DNA of 64,000 nucleotides, from NCBI RefSeq assembly GCF_006016075.1, contig NZ_CP040093.1, positions 1,777,501-1,841,500 of the forward strand, written 5' to 3'. A program made the position numbers and the translations under genes. The DNA is from Caloramator sp. E03 (lineage in GTDB: Bacteria > Bacillota > Clostridia > Clostridiales > Caloramatoraceae). The notes under the pieces were generated by a model. It saw nothing but the letters and a program-made list of their open reading frames with translations. It had not been told where the DNA came from and did not search any database. Position 1 is the stretch's first letter. Each line of letters begins with the position of its first letter. Shown here piece after piece: positions 46,671-56,091 of this stretch.

Positions 46671-48071
46671 ATGATAAAAATTTTTAATTCCCTTAAAAGG
46701 CAAAAGGAAGAGTTTGTACCTATTACTCCAAATGAAGTTAAAATGTATGTTTGTGGACCAACAGTATATAACTTTTTTCATATTGGAAATGCAAGAACCT
46801 TTATTGTGTTCGATACAATAAGAAGATATTTTGAATATAGGGGTTATAATGTTAAATTTGTTCAAAACTTTACAGACATTGATGATAAGATGATTAAAAG
46901 AGCAAATGAAGAAGGGACTACAGTAAAGGATATAGCAGAAAAATATATTAATGAATATTATAAAGATGCTGATGATTTAAACATTAAAAGAGCTACAGTA
47001 AATCCAAGGGCAACTGAATTTATTGATGAAATAATAAAATTTATAAAGGATTTAGTAGATAAAGGATTTGCTTATGTAGTTGATGGAGATGTTTATTTTG
47101 AAACTAAAAAGTTTAAAGAATATGGAAAACTCTCACATCAAAACCTTGAGGATCTTGAAGCAGGAGCAAGGATAGATGTGGATGAAAGAAAAAAGGATCC
47201 AATGGATTTTGCACTTTGGAAAGCTCAAAAGCCTGGGGAACCAGCTTGGGAAAGTCCATGGGGATTAGGACGCCCAGGATGGCATATAGAGTGTTCAACT
47301 ATGGCATCAACACTTCTTGGAGAAACAATAGATATACATGGAGGAGGGGTTGACCTGACATTCCCTCATCATGAAAATGAAATAGCACAAAGTGAAGCAA
47401 GAAATGGTAAACCATTTGCAAGGTATTGGATGCATTGTGCATTTTTAAATGTAAACAATCAAAAGATGTCTAAATCTCTAAATAACTTTTTTACAGCAAG
47501 AGAAATCCTTGAAAAATATGATAGTGAAGTTGTAAGGTTGTTTATGCTTTCAGGGCATTATAGAAATCCAATTAATTTTAGTATTGACCTACTTGATCAA
47601 GCAAAGGCTGCTTTGGATAGGCTATATAATACAATTGGAAATCTTGAACATATAATTGAAACTGCAGAGGAAAGAGAATTAAATGATGAAGAAAAAGCAT
47701 TTTTAAATAAACTATATGGATATAAAGATAGATATATTGAGGTTATGGATGATGATTTTAATACTGCTGACGGAATATCTGTTATATTTGATATGGTGAG
47801 AGATATAAATAGTAATATTAATGAAAAGAGTTCAAAAGAAGTTGCAAAAGATTCATTAAGCCTTATAAGGGAGCTTGGAGGTCCTCTTGGAATACTTCAA
47901 AGGGATGTTAGAGGAAACCTTGAAAATGAAATCCAAAGGTTAATAGAAGAGAGACAGGCAGCAAGGAAGGCTAAAAATTATGCTTTAGCAGATAAAATAA
48001 GAGATGATCTTAAGGCTATGGGAATTATATTGGAAGATACACCGTCAGGAGTTAGATGGAAGAAGATATAG
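46671..48071 (+). CDS. cysS: Cysteinyl-tRNA synthetase
   Basis: The 466-residue class I synthetase has [17 protein letters not shown] (about 24-40) with the zinc cysteine and HIGN motif, the Cys/His zinc ligands in [10 protein letters not shown] and [13 protein letters not shown], and KMSKSLNNF (about 268-276). It charges tRNA-Cys with no editing domain. It is preceded by the T-box leader and followed 14 bases later by mrnC. Confidence 0.97.
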   Translation: MIKIFNSLKRQKEEFVPITPNEVKMYVCGPTVYNFFHIGNARTFIVFDTIRRYFEYRGYNVKFVQNFTDIDDKMIKRANEEGTTVKDIAEKYINEYYKDADDLNIKRATVNPRATEFIDEIIKFIKDLVDKGFAYVVDGDVYFETKKFKEYGKLSHQNLEDLEAGARIDVDERKKDPMDFALWKAQKPGEPAWESPWGLGRPGWHIECSTMASTLLGETIDIHGGGVDLTFPHHENEIAQSEARNGKPFARYWMHCAFLNVNNQKMSKSLNNFFTAREILEKYDSEVVRLFMLSGHYRNPINFSIDLLDQAKAALDRLYNTIGNLEHIIETAEERELNDEEKAFLNKLYGYKDRYIEVMDDDFNTADGISVIFDMVRDINSNINEKSSKEVAKDSLSLIRELGGPLGILQRDVRGNLENEIQRLIEERQAARKAKNYALADKIRDDLKAMGIILEDTPSGVRWKKI

Positions 48072-48085
48072 AAAGAGGTTATTAA

Positions 48086-48496
48086 ATGTTTGATTACATT
48101 AAAAAACTATCCTTTAATGAAAAAGATGTTAGAATGATGAATCCTCTTGTTTGGGCTTATATAGGTGATTCTGTATATGAAGTTTATGTAAGAAGCTATA
48201 TAATAAGTAAAGGCGGTAAAACATCTTTTGCTCTTCATAGGGAGTCTATAAAATACGTTAAAGCTTCTTCACAGTCAGATATACTTGAAACAATCTATGA
48301 TAAATTAACTGAAGAGGAAAAAAATATAATAAGACGAGGAAGGAATACTAAGACATATCATGTGCCTAAAAATGCTAGTATAATAGACTATAAAAGGGCA
48401 ACGGCTCTTGAGGCTTTGATAGGGTATTTATATCTTTTGAAAAGATATGATAGGATAGATGAAATAATGAATATGATTTTAGAAGGGGCTAAGTGA
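48086..48496 (+). CDS. mrnC: Mini-ribonuclease III
   Basis: The 136-residue protein is an RNase III catalytic domain without the double-stranded RNA-binding domain, the defining feature of MrnC. The catalytic signature reads NPLVWAYIGDSVYEVYVRSY (about 19-38), and a second acidic site lies in ATALEALIGYLYL (about 108-120). It matures 23S rRNA in Firmicutes. It is translated right after cysS, a common arrangement. Confidence 0.94.
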   Translation: MFDYIKKLSFNEKDVRMMNPLVWAYIGDSVYEVYVRSYIISKGGKTSFALHRESIKYVKASSQSDILETIYDKLTEEEKNIIRRGRNTKTYHVPKNASIIDYKRATALEALIGYLYLLKRYDRIDEIMNMILEGAK

Positions 48497-48552
48497 TTTA
48501 GTTACTTAATATATTTTTTATCTTAAAAAGTATCACTAACATTATAGAGCAT

Positions 48553-48632
48553 TAACCCCCATAAATCTCTTAAAGCAAGTACAGGTCTTTTGTGAGTGAA
48601 GCCTTACTTGTTACTAAGATTTATGGGGGTTA
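48553..48632. repeat. Long inverted repeat with structured 48-base loop
   Basis: Perfect 16-base arms TAACCCCCATAAATCT (48553-48568) and AGATTTATGGGGGTTA (48617-48632) enclose 48 bases, themselves containing CAAGTA/TACTTG. It lies between mrnC and thyX in the same direction and is followed by TATTT. It is longer and more elaborate than the other terminators in the window, so it could be a terminator, a small RNA or a remnant of a miniature mobile element. Confidence 0.55.
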
Positions 48633-48748
48633 TATTTAAGTGAAAATCTATTTTTTAAATTTTATAATATGTTTATAAAGAATTTGAGGCTAAATTACTT
48701 AACACTTTTTATGTTATAATATTTTTATTGATGAAAAGGAGTGATTTA

Positions 48749-49519
48749 ATGGAAACTAAATTAAAGGTTAAAATAATTGCACATACGCCACAGCCAGAAA
48801 AAATTGTTGCCTCTGCTGCAAAGCTCTGCTACAGCCCTGTTGGAATTGATGATATAATGGATAACTTAAATGAAAATAATATAAATAGTTTTTTAAATAT
48901 GCTTATGAATTTAGGACATGAATCTCCAATTGAGCATATAAGTTTTACCTTTGCAGCTGAGGGAGTATCAAGGACTCTTTCTCATCAGCTTGTAAGGCAT
49001 AGAATAGCATCCTATTCACAACAAAGTCAAAGATATGTTAAACTTGAGCAGTTTGAATATATAATACCTCCTTCAATTGAAGAGATACCAGAGGCTAAAA
49101 AATTATTTATTGAAGCTATGGAGAGAGATCAAAAAATTTATAATGAACTTTCACATATTCTTTATAATAAACATTATGAAAAGTTTTTAAAGCTTGGATA
49201 TGATGATAAGAAGGCTAAAAAAGCTGCAGAAAAGATGGCTATTGAGGATGCAAGATATGTTTTCCCTAATTCTTGTGAAACTAAGATAGTATTTACAATG
49301 AACGCGAGGTCTCTTTTGAATTTCTTTAAGCATAGATGCTGCCAAAGAGCTCAATGGGAGATTAGAGCTTTGGCAGAGGAGATGTTAAAAGAGGTTAAGA
49401 AAATTGCTCCTACAATTTTTAAAAACGCAGGGCCATCTTGCCTTAATGGCTTATGCCCTGAAGGAGCAATGTCCTGTGGAAAAATGATTGAAGTTAGAGA
49501 AAGATACAATAAATTATAA
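48749..49519 (+). CDS. thyX: Flavin-dependent thymidylate synthase ThyX
   Basis: About 256 residues from the ATG at 48749, which follows AAGGAGTG. The ThyX motif (RHR-x7-S) is [14 protein letters not shown] at about 83-96. It makes dTMP from dUMP using FAD, NADPH and methylenetetrahydrofolate, replacing ThyA. Together with the B12-dependent ribonucleotide reductase in this window it fits an anaerobic nucleotide metabolism. A TATAAT lies about 34 bases upstream (48715-48720). Confidence 0.95.
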   Translation: METKLKVKIIAHTPQPEKIVASAAKLCYSPVGIDDIMDNLNENNINSFLNMLMNLGHESPIEHISFTFAAEGVSRTLSHQLVRHRIASYSQQSQRYVKLEQFEYIIPPSIEEIPEAKKLFIEAMERDQKIYNELSHILYNKHYEKFLKLGYDDKKAKKAAEKMAIEDARYVFPNSCETKIVFTMNARSLLNFFKHRCCQRAQWEIRALAEEMLKEVKKIAPTIFKNAGPSCLNGLCPEGAMSCGKMIEVRERYNKL

Positions 49520-49535
49520 GAAAAGAGGTTGAAAA

Positions 49536-50327
49536 ATGAAGGACATAAAACAGCAAAGGAAAAAAAACATTATAAAACAAAATGAAAATAATGAAAACAT
49601 AATATTTGGCAGAAATCCTGTAATTGAAGCTATAAAATCAGGGAGAAACATAGAAAAACTATTTGTATTAAAAGATCCTGAAGGCTCTTTAAAAATGATA
49701 ATATCGATGGCAAAAGGAAAAGGTTTTGTAGTTAGTGAAGTGGACAGAAAAAAACTTGATGAGCTATCAGGTATGCAAAATCATCAAGGAGTAGTTGCCT
49801 TAGTATCCTCTTATGAATATTCTACTATAGATGATATTTTAAGCTTTGCAAAAATTAAAAATGAAGACCCTTTTATTATAATACTTGATGAAATAGAAGA
49901 TCCATATAATATGGGATCAATAATTAGAAGTGCAAATGCCTGTGGCGTGCATGGAGTTATAGTACCTAAAAGAAGATCTGCACTTATCACTGCAAGTGTA
50001 GCAAAGGCTTCAGCAGGTGCAATTGAATATACAAAAATTGCAAAGGTTACAAATATAAATCAGACTTTAAGAGAGCTTAAGGATAAAGGATTATGGATAA
50101 TAGGAACAGATGTAAATGGTCAAGTATGTTATAAAACAGACCTTAAAGGTCCTGTTGCAATAGTGATAGGGAGTGAAGGCAAAGGTATATCGAGGCTTGT
50201 TAGAGAGAATTGTGATATTATAGTAAGTATTCCTATTAAAGGACAGATAAATTCTTTCAATGCCTCTGTTGCTGCAGGAATAATAATGTATGAGGTATTA
50301 AGGCAAAGGGGCATAAAAAGTGAATAA
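49536..50327 (+). CDS. rlmB: 23S rRNA (guanosine-2'-O)-methyltransferase, RlmB/TrmH family
   Basis: The 263-residue SPOUT methyltransferase has an N-terminal RNA-binding L30e-like domain starting at IIFGRNPVIEAIKSGRNIEKLFV (about 22-44) and the knotted SAM-binding motifs ILDEIEDPYNMGSIIRSANA (about 111-130), VIGSEGKGISRLV (about 210-222) and IPIKGQINSFNASVAAGI (about 231-248). It probably methylates a conserved G in the 23S peptidyl-transferase region. Its stop overlaps the start of yacP. Confidence 0.93.
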   Translation: MKDIKQQRKKNIIKQNENNENIIFGRNPVIEAIKSGRNIEKLFVLKDPEGSLKMIISMAKGKGFVVSEVDRKKLDELSGMQNHQGVVALVSSYEYSTIDDILSFAKIKNEDPFIIILDEIEDPYNMGSIIRSANACGVHGVIVPKRRSALITASVAKASAGAIEYTKIAKVTNINQTLRELKDKGLWIIGTDVNGQVCYKTDLKGPVAIVIGSEGKGISRLVRENCDIIVSIPIKGQINSFNASVAAGIIMYEVLRQRGIKSE

Positions 50328-50832
50328 ATATGTGCTTGTTGATGGATATAATGTTATAAATTCATGGAAAGAGCTTAAGGATTTAAAGGACGAAAGCCTC
50401 GAGGAAGCAAGAATAAAGCTAATTGAAATGCTTCATGATTATGCAGCTTTTAAAGGGGTTAATATTATAGTTGTTTTTGATGCTCATTTTGTTAAAGGTA
50501 GTTTTGAAAAGCACGAAGTGCATAAGAACGTTGAAGTAGTATATACAAAGGAATTAGAATCTGCAGATTGTTATATAGAAAGAAATGTTTCTATTTTAGC
50601 AAAAAAAGGAGAAGTTGCCGTGGTATCATCTGATTATCTTGAACAGAGAATTGTACTTCAAATGGGAGGCATTAGAATAACCCCTAATGAATTTCTATCG
50701 GAGATACAAAATATAAATAGACGAATAAAAGAAAGAATAGAGATATCTTATGTTGAGAAAATAAATAAACTGGAAAATAACATAAATAAAGATGTATTGG
50801 AAAAACTTGAAAAAATGCGGAGAAACCTTTAA
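50320..50832 (+). CDS. NYN-domain ribonuclease YacP (Rae1-like)
   Basis: The 170-residue PIN-like/NYN nuclease starts KYVLVDGYNVINSW, whose Asp is a catalytic residue, with further acidic residues in VFDAHFVKGSFE and SADCYIERNV and the SSDYLEQRIVLQMGG block. In Bacillus the relative Rae1 cleaves mRNA at the ribosome. The start is GTG at 50320, overlapping the rlmB stop by eight bases, which indicates translational coupling. Confidence 0.88.
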   Translation: MNKYVLVDGYNVINSWKELKDLKDESLEEARIKLIEMLHDYAAFKGVNIIVVFDAHFVKGSFEKHEVHKNVEVVYTKELESADCYIERNVSILAKKGEVAVVSSDYLEQRIVLQMGGIRITPNEFLSEIQNINRRIKERIEISYVEKINKLENNINKDVLEKLEKMRRNL

Positions 50833-50902
50833 AATACTTGACTTTAGAAGGGCTAAAATATATAATTACAAATGCGGGGTTAAATCTGTTGGGGGGGATT
50901 AT

Positions 50903-51547
50903 ATGAAAGCCGACTCTGATGTTGATAGAGCTAATTGGGAGTATTCTTCTATGCTTGATGAAGAAATTGTAATTCATGCAAGGAATGGTGATTCTAAAGC
51001 AGAAGAATATTTAATAAATAAATATAAGAATTATGTTAAGGCTAAAGCAAAGTCCTATTTTTTGATAGGAGCAGATAAGGATGACATATATCAAGAAGGA
51101 ATGATAGGTTTATATAAAGCAATCAGAGATTTTAAACCTGATAAGCTTACATCCTTCAGGGCTTTTGCTGAACTTTGTATAACAAGACAGATAATTACAG
51201 CAATAAAGACAGCTACGCGTCAAAAACATATTCCTTTAAATAGCTACATATCTTTGAATAAACCTATATATGATGAAGAGTCAGATAGAACTTTAATGGA
51301 TGTTTTATCAACTGTTGGTGTTTCAGATCCTGAGGAGCTTATTATAAGCCGTGAAGAGAGAATAAAGATAGAAAAAAAGATAACAGAGATATTAAGCGAC
51401 TTAGAAATGGAAGTATTATTTTATTACTTGGAAGGAAAATCCTATCAAGAGATTGCTTGTGGTCTTGATAGGCATGCAAAGTCCATCGATAATGCACTTC
51501 AAAGAGTTAAAAGAAAACTTGAGAAATACTTAAAAGAAAATGAATAG
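50903..51547 (+). CDS. sigH: RNA polymerase sporulation sigma factor SigH
   Basis: About 214 residues. Region 2 with the -10 recognition helix reads DIYQEGMIGLYKAIRDFKP (about 62-80) and SFRAFAELCITRQIITAIKTA; region 4 ends in a helix-turn-helix (YLEGKSYQEIACGLDRHAKSIDNALQR). It directs the start of sporulation and stationary-phase genes in endospore formers. The frame is open from 50792, but TTGGGGGGG precedes the ATG at 50903, which gives the family's N terminus. This position between yacP and tuf/rpmG/secE is conserved in Firmicutes. Confidence 0.95.
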   Translation: MKADSDVDRANWEYSSMLDEEIVIHARNGDSKAEEYLINKYKNYVKAKAKSYFLIGADKDDIYQEGMIGLYKAIRDFKPDKLTSFRAFAELCITRQIITAIKTATRQKHIPLNSYISLNKPIYDEESDRTLMDVLSTVGVSDPEELIISREERIKIEKKITEILSDLEMEVLFYYLEGKSYQEIACGLDRHAKSIDNALQRVKRKLEKYLKENE

Positions 51548-51565
51548 ATTGCAATTAATTGGATA

Positions 51566-51594
51566 TTGACATATTGCTTTAAGCAGTGTAGAAT
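51566..51594 (+). promoter_or_regulatory. SigA promoter of tRNA-Thr and tuf
   Basis: TTGACA (51566-51571), a 17-base spacer and TAGAAT (51589-51594). It starts a transcript about 30 bases before the tRNA. Confidence 0.8.
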
Positions 51595-51624
51595 AAATAA
51601 TCGATGGTACTTAAATATTTTTTT

Positions 51625-51700
51625 GCCCACGTAGCTCAGTAGGCAGAGCGTCACCTTGGTAAGGTGGAGGTCACCGGTTCAATCCCGGTCATGGGCTCCA
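51625..51700 (+). tRNA. tRNA-Thr (anticodon GGT), CCA encoded
   Basis: Acceptor GCCCACG (51625-51631) faces CATGGGC, which leaves one C-A mismatch at the sixth pair. The D arm, the anticodon arm TCACC-TTGGTAA-GGTGG with GGT, the T arm ACCGG-TTCAATC-CCGGT, discriminator T and an encoded CCA are all present. Placing a tRNA just before tuf is common in bacteria. Confidence 0.93.
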
Positions 51701-51803
51701 TTATTTTATATGAAACGCCGGGATAAGTTTATTAAGTGGTGTAATACCGCTTAAATAATATCAAGTACTTTAAGGTAAAGATAAGATAAGGAGGAATATA
51801 AAA

Positions 51804-53006
51804 ATGGCAAAGGAGCATTTTACCAGGACGAAGCCACACGTAAACATAGGGACAATAGGACACGTAGACCATGGTAAGACAACATTAACAGCAGCAATAA
51901 CATTAGTATTATCAACTTATGGAAAAGCAAAAGTAATGAAATATGACGAAATAGATAAGGCACCAGAAGAAAGAGAAAGAGGAATAACAATAAACACAGC
52001 ACACGTAGAATACGAAACAGATACAAGACACTATGCACACGTTGACTGTCCAGGACACGCAGACTACGTAAAGAACATGATAACAGGGGCAGCACAGATG
52101 GACGGAGCAATACTTGTAGTTAGTGCAGCAGATGGTCCAATGCCACAGACAAGAGAGCACATACTACTTGCAAGACAGGTAGGGGTACCATATATAGTAG
52201 TATTCATGAACAAGGCAGATATGGTAGATGACCCAGAACTTATAGAACTTGTTGAAATGGAATTAAGAGATCTTCTTAATGAATATGAATTTCCAGGAGA
52301 TGATACTCCAATAGTAGTAGGATCAGCATTAAAGGCACTTGAATGTGGATGTGGAAAGAGAGAATGTGAATGGTGTGGAAAGATATTACAGCTTATGGAC
52401 ACAGTAGATAGCTACATTCCAACACCAGAAAGACAAAAGGATAAGCCATTCTTAATGCCAGTAGAAGATGTATTCACAATAACAGGAAGAGGAACAGTTG
52501 CAACAGGAAGAGTAGAAAGCGGAGTATTAAAGGTAGGAGACGAAGTAGAAATAGTAGGACTTACAGAAGAGAAGAAGAAGACAGTAGTAACAGGAGTAGA
52601 AATGTTCAGAAAGATACTTGACCAAGCAGAAGCAGGAGACAACATAGGAGCACTCTTAAGAGGAGTAACAAGGGATGAAATAGAAAGAGGACAGGTTTTA
52701 GCAAAACCAGGTTCAATACATCCACATAAGAAATTCGAAGGACAGGTATACGTATTAAAGAAAGAAGAAGGTGGAAGACATACACCATTCTTCAATGGAT
52801 ACAGACCACAGTTCTACTTCAGAACAACAGACGTTACAGGATCAATAAAGCTTCCAGAAGGAACAGAGATGGTAATGCCTGGAGACCACATAACAATGGA
52901 AGTTGAACTTATAACACCAGTTGCTATGATGGAAGGTTTAAGATTCGCTATAAGAGAAGGCGGAAGAACAGTAGGTTCTGGCGTTGTTTCTAAGATTCTT
53001 GAGTAG
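51804..53006 (+). CDS. tuf: Elongation factor Tu
   Basis: The 400-residue GTPase brings aminoacyl-tRNA to the ribosome. G motifs: [10 protein letters not shown] (about 19-28), [12 protein letters not shown] (81-92) and NKAD (136-139). A cysteine-rich insertion, [11 protein letters not shown] (181-191), sits in the GTPase domain before the [14 protein letters not shown] block and gives four cysteines able to hold a metal; Bacillus EF-Tu lacks it. Codon use is strongly biased (ATA, GGA, ACA), unlike the neighbours, as expected for very high expression. Promoter, tRNA-Thr and terminator mark a separate unit. AAGGAGG precedes the ATG. Confidence 0.98.
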   Translation: MAKEHFTRTKPHVNIGTIGHVDHGKTTLTAAITLVLSTYGKAKVMKYDEIDKAPEERERGITINTAHVEYETDTRHYAHVDCPGHADYVKNMITGAAQMDGAILVVSAADGPMPQTREHILLARQVGVPYIVVFMNKADMVDDPELIELVEMELRDLLNEYEFPGDDTPIVVGSALKALECGCGKRECEWCGKILQLMDTVDSYIPTPERQKDKPFLMPVEDVFTITGRGTVATGRVESGVLKVGDEVEIVGLTEEKKKTVVTGVEMFRKILDQAEAGDNIGALLRGVTRDEIERGQVLAKPGSIHPHKKFEGQVYVLKKEEGGRHTPFFNGYRPQFYFRTTDVTGSIKLPEGTEMVMPGDHITMEVELITPVAMMEGLRFAIREGGRTVGSGVVSKILE

Positions 53007-53018
53007 AAATAATTGTTA

Positions 53019-53045
53019 GGACTGGGTGTAAACCCGGTCCTTTTT
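53019..53045 (+). terminator. Terminator after tuf
   Basis: GGACTGGGT and ACCCGGTCC pair through one wobble around GTAA, followed by TTTTT. Confidence 0.88.
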
Positions 53046-53118
53046 AAAGTAAGATAAATCTGGATATAACAAGAAATTAATTGTATATTTTTCGCTTATT
53101 ATACAAAATAATTTAGTG

Positions 53119-53147
53119 TTGACAATAAGCTATACTTGTGATAGATT
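53119..53147 (+). promoter_or_regulatory. SigA promoter of rpmG-secE-nusG
   Basis: TTGACA (53119-53124), a 17-base spacer and TAGATT (53142-53147), about 55 bases before the rpmG start. Confidence 0.7.
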
Positions 53148-53201
53148 GAATTGAGTTCATATTTGCAGATTCTATTACTGCAATATTAGGAGGTGTTAAA
53201 C

Positions 53202-53351
53202 ATGAGAGTAAAGATAACACTTGCTTGTACAGAATGCAAACAAAGAAATTACAACACAACTAAGAATAAAAAGAATGATCCAGACAGAATAGAACTTCAA
53301 AAGTATTGTAAATTCTGCAAAAAGCACACATTGCATAAAGAAACAAAATAA
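53202..53351 (+). CDS. rpmG: 50S ribosomal protein L33 (zinc-binding form)
   Basis: A 49-residue gene starting [20 protein letters not shown] and ending KHTLHKETK. The two CxxC pairs (CTEC at 9-12, CKFC at 36-39) show the zinc-binding, C+ form of L33. TAGGAGGTG precedes the ATG. Position between tuf and secE is the conserved one. C+ forms are replaced by C- paralogues in some bacteria under zinc limitation, so a zinc-independent copy elsewhere is possible. Confidence 0.96.
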   Translation: MRVKITLACTECKQRNYNTTKNKKNDPDRIELQKYCKFCKKHTLHKETK

Positions 53352-53373
53352 ATTTAATTAAGGATGTGAAAGT

Positions 53374-53604
53374 ATGTCCGCTAATACTAATGTTAGCAAT
53401 GTGAACAAAAATGTTAGTTCAGTTGTTAAATTTTATAGAGATGTTAAAGCAGAATTTAAGAAGATTACATGGCCAACTAAGGATGAAGTAAAAAAGACAA
53501 CAGAGGTTGTTTTTGTTACTCTTGCTATATTTATCCTTATAATTTGGCTTTATGATTCAGTTTTTGGGCTTGCTTTAAAAACTATATTGAATTACCTTAA
53601 ATAA
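53374..53604 (+). CDS. secE: Preprotein translocase subunit SecE
   Basis: 76 residues with an N-terminal amphipathic region (VVKFYRDVKAEFKKITWPTKDEV, about 17-39) and one membrane segment (VVFVTLAIFILIIWLYDSVF, about 47-66), the short Gram-positive SecE. It clamps SecY in the protein export channel. It lies 22 bases after rpmG and 33 before nusG. Confidence 0.96.
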   Translation: MSANTNVSNVNKNVSSVVKFYRDVKAEFKKITWPTKDEVKKTTEVVFVTLAIFILIIWLYDSVFGLALKTILNYLK

Positions 53605-53637
53605 AAGGAGGGAGGGACAATATCTGTCCCTTGGATT

Positions 53638-54156
53638 ATGGCAGAAAAAGCAAGATGGTATGTAGTTCATACCTATTCAGGTTATGAGAATAAAGTAAAA
53701 GCTAATTTAGAAAAAACTATAGAAAATAGAAACTTGCAGAACCTTATATTTGATGTGCAAGTTCCTATGGAAGAAGTCGTTGAAACTAAAAACGATAAAA
53801 CAAAGATAGTACAAAGAAAGAAATTTCCAGGATATGTTCTTGTTAAAATGATAATGACTGATGATTCATGGTATGTTGTAAGAAACACAAGGGGTGTAAC
53901 GGGATTTGTAGGGCCTGGTTCAAAACCTGTTCCATTAACTGACGAAGAAGTTGAGTTTATGGGTATAAAAGAGCCTCTTGTAAATATTGATGTTGAAGTT
54001 GGAGAAAATGTAAAAATTACTTCAGGTCCACTTGAAAACTTTGTAGGACAAATCTTGGAAATTAACTATGAAAAAAGAAAGATTAAGGCTCTGGTTAATA
54101 TGTTTGGCAGGGAAACTCCTGCAGAACTTGATTTTAACCAGATTGAAAAAATATAA
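53638..54156 (+). CDS. nusG: Transcription termination/antitermination factor NusG
   Basis: 172 residues. The NGN domain starts ARWYVVHTYSGYENKVKANL, with FPGYVLVKMIM and WYVVRNTRGVTGFVG typical of NusG; a C-terminal KOW domain reads VTSGPLENFVGQILEINYEKR. It binds RNA polymerase and couples transcription to translation or Rho. The start codon follows GGAGGGAGGG at some distance. Part of the secE-nusG-rplK-rplA block. Confidence 0.97.
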   Translation: MAEKARWYVVHTYSGYENKVKANLEKTIENRNLQNLIFDVQVPMEEVVETKNDKTKIVQRKKFPGYVLVKMIMTDDSWYVVRNTRGVTGFVGPGSKPVPLTDEEVEFMGIKEPLVNIDVEVGENVKITSGPLENFVGQILEINYEKRKIKALVNMFGRETPAELDFNQIEKI

Positions 54157-54186
54157 GCCTTAATTTAGTAAAAGGAGGTGCAAAAT

Positions 54187-54612
54187 ATGGCTAAGAAAGT
54201 AGTAGGTATGGTTAAGTTACAGTTACCTGCAGGAAAAGCAACACCAGCACCACCAGTAGGTCCAGCACTTGGTCAGCATGGTGTTAACATTATGGGATTC
54301 TGTAAAGAGTTCAATGCTAAAACAGCTAATCAAGCAGGGCTTATAATTCCTGTAGTGATTACTGTTTATCAGGACAGATCTTTTAGTTTTATACTAAAAA
54401 CACCTCCAGCTGCTGTATTGTTAAAGAAGGCTGCTGGGATTGAAAGCGGATCAGCTGTACCTAATAAGCAAAAAGTTGCTAAAGTTCCACTTTCAAAGGT
54501 TAAAGAAATAGCTGAACTTAAAATGCCAGATCTTAATGCAGGTTCACTTGATGCTGCGATAAGCATGATAAAGGGAACTGCAAGGAGTATGGGTATTGAA
54601 GTTACTGAATAA
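54187..54612 (+). CDS. rplK: 50S ribosomal protein L11
   Basis: 141 residues starting [20 protein letters not shown], with the N-terminal thiostrepton-site region ([20 protein letters not shown]) and the C-terminal rRNA-binding domain ([11 protein letters not shown]). The ATG at 54187 has AAAGGAGGTG upstream; the frame opens nine bases earlier. It forms the GTPase-associated centre with L10 and L7/L12. Confidence 0.98.
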   Translation: MAKKVVGMVKLQLPAGKATPAPPVGPALGQHGVNIMGFCKEFNAKTANQAGLIIPVVITVYQDRSFSFILKTPPAAVLLKKAAGIESGSAVPNKQKVAKVPLSKVKEIAELKMPDLNAGSLDAAISMIKGTARSMGIEVTE

Positions 54613-54669
54613 TTTACCCTTAGATAGTGGGAGGTAAAAAAACCGTTAATACCACAAGGAGGTTTTAAA

Positions 54670-55365
54670 ATGAAAAGAGGAAAGAATTATATTGAAAGTG
54701 CAAAGCTAATTGACAAAAACACATTATATTCTCCAAAAGAAGCATTAGAACTTGCAATTCAGACATCAAAGGCAAAATTTGATGAAACTATTGAATTAGC
54801 TGTAAGGCTTGGTGTTGATCCAAGACATGCTGATCAACAAGTTAGAGGTGCGGTAGTACTTCCGCATGGAACAGGTAAAAAGGTAAGAGTACTTGTATTT
54901 GCAAAAGGAGATAAGGCAAAGGAAGCAGAAGCTGCAGGAGCAGATTTTGTTGGTGCAGAAGAACTTGTTGCAAAAATACAAAATGAGAATTGGTTTGGTT
55001 TTGATGCAGTAGTTGCAACTCCAGACATGATGGGTGTAGTAGGTAGACTTGGTAAGATACTTGGACCTAAAGGCTTAATGCCAAACCCAAAATCTGGTAC
55101 AGTAACATTTGATATTGCAAAAGCAATATCAGATATAAAGGCTGGTAAAGTTGAATACAGAGTTGATAAAACAGCTATAATTCACGTTCCAATTGGCAAA
55201 AGATCCTTTGGAGTTGATAAGCTTGCAGAAAACTTCCATACTTTAATGGAAGCAGTAGTTAAGGCTAAACCAGCTGCTGCAAAAGGTCAGTATATAAAGA
55301 GTGTAGTATTGTCAAGTACAATGGGACCAGGGATAAAGATTAACCCAGCTAAGGTTCTTGAATAA
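54670..55365 (+). CDS. rplA: 50S ribosomal protein L1
   Basis: 231 residues with the two-domain L1 fold. The signature [21 protein letters not shown] and the N-terminal [20 protein letters not shown] are clear. It binds the L1 stalk of 23S rRNA and, in many bacteria, its own mRNA. It follows rplK by 57 bases, with AAGGAGG before the ATG. A new promoter starts right after its stop codon. Confidence 0.98.
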   Translation: MKRGKNYIESAKLIDKNTLYSPKEALELAIQTSKAKFDETIELAVRLGVDPRHADQQVRGAVVLPHGTGKKVRVLVFAKGDKAKEAEAAGADFVGAEELVAKIQNENWFGFDAVVATPDMMGVVGRLGKILGPKGLMPNPKSGTVTFDIAKAISDIKAGKVEYRVDKTAIIHVPIGKRSFGVDKLAENFHTLMEAVVKAKPAAAKGQYIKSVVLSSTMGPGIKINPAKVLE

Positions 55366-55367
55366 TA

Positions 55368-55396
55368 TTGACATATTGACCTAGCATTGATATAAT
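55368..55396 (+). promoter_or_regulatory. SigA promoter of rplJ-rplL
   Basis: TTGACA (55368-55373), a 17-base spacer and TATAAT (55391-55396), a perfect consensus just after rplA. Confidence 0.88.
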
Positions 55397-55401
55397 TAAC
55401 A

Positions 55402-55560
55402 AGACAACTATATAATCGAAAGCATACTGTAGACAGTAGGTGCCTCAAGGCGTAACGGGATTCCAACCTACCGAGGTTTTAGATAGTTTTATCGAAAAGA
55501 CCTTTCTGTGTCTACAGGAGGTCTTTTGTTATGCGTTGAGCCCGGCAAATATTGGTGAGG
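55402..55560 (+). promoter_or_regulatory. L10 leader RNA (autoregulatory region of rplJL)
   Basis: The leader contains the kink-turn-type blocks of the Gram-positive L10 leader: AGACAGTAGGTGCCTC, then ATTCCAACCTACCGAGG and CTGTGTCTACAGG, which pair AGGT/ACCT and GTAGACA/TGTCTAC across the leader. AAAAGACCT (55495-55503) and AGGTCTTTT (55519-55527) form a terminator hairpin. The L10-L12 complex is known to bind this leader and reduce expression of its own genes. Confidence 0.85.
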
Positions 55561-55571
55561 AGGTGCATAAG

Positions 55572-56066
55572 GTGCGCAACTTACAGATAAAAGAGCAGAA
55601 GGTTAAGGAACTTACAGAGAAGTTTCAAAAAGCCCAAGCAGCGATTTTGACATCATACATCGGCATCACAGTTGAGGAAGATACTGAGTTAAGAAAGAAA
55701 ATGAGAGAAGCTGGTGTTGAGTACAAAGTTGTAAAGAACACATTGACTTTAAGAGCTGCAAAGGAAGCAGGCTATTCAGAAATTGAAAAGTATCTAGTAG
55801 GTCCTGTAGCAATAGCTTTTAGCTATGATGATCCAACAGCACCTGCGAGAGTTCTTGCAAACTTTGCTGAAAATCACAAAGTTATAGAGCTTAAAGCAGG
55901 AATTGTTCAAGGACAGATATTTGATACACAACAGGTTAAAGAACTTGCAAAGATTCCACCAAGAGAAGTTCTTATTGCCAAAATACTTGGAAGCTTCAAA
56001 GCTCCATTATCAAATCTTGTTTATGTGCTTAATGCAATTAAAGAAAAGAAAGAAGCAAATGCATAA
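55572..56066 (+). CDS. rplJ: 50S ribosomal protein L10
   Basis: About 164 residues from a GTG at 55572 with GAGGAGGTG upstream. An in-frame reading back to 55440 runs through the L10 leader and is not coding. It begins VRNLQIKEQKVKELTEKFQK and contains the conserved YKVVKNTLTLRAAKEAG block. L10 anchors the L7/L12 stalk and, with L12, binds the leader. It precedes rplL by 25 bases. Confidence 0.97.
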   Translation: MRNLQIKEQKVKELTEKFQKAQAAILTSYIGITVEEDTELRKKMREAGVEYKVVKNTLTLRAAKEAGYSEIEKYLVGPVAIAFSYDDPTAPARVLANFAENHKVIELKAGIVQGQIFDTQQVKELAKIPPREVLIAKILGSFKAPLSNLVYVLNAIKEKKEANA

Positions 56067-56091
56067 TTAAAAAATTTTGGAGGTGCTAATT

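Noticed and set aside
46493-46687. A 64-residue reading frame between gltX and cysS
   Set aside because: It covers the T-box motif and its terminator and has no ribosome binding site.
51820-52795. Open reading frames opposite and within tuf
   Set aside because: They are by-products of the strongly biased codon use of tuf and have leucine- or serine-rich, low-complexity translations.
55440-55571. An N-terminal extension of L10
   Set aside because: The stretch is the L10 leader RNA; the GTG at 55572 has the ribosome binding site and gives the normal L10 start.
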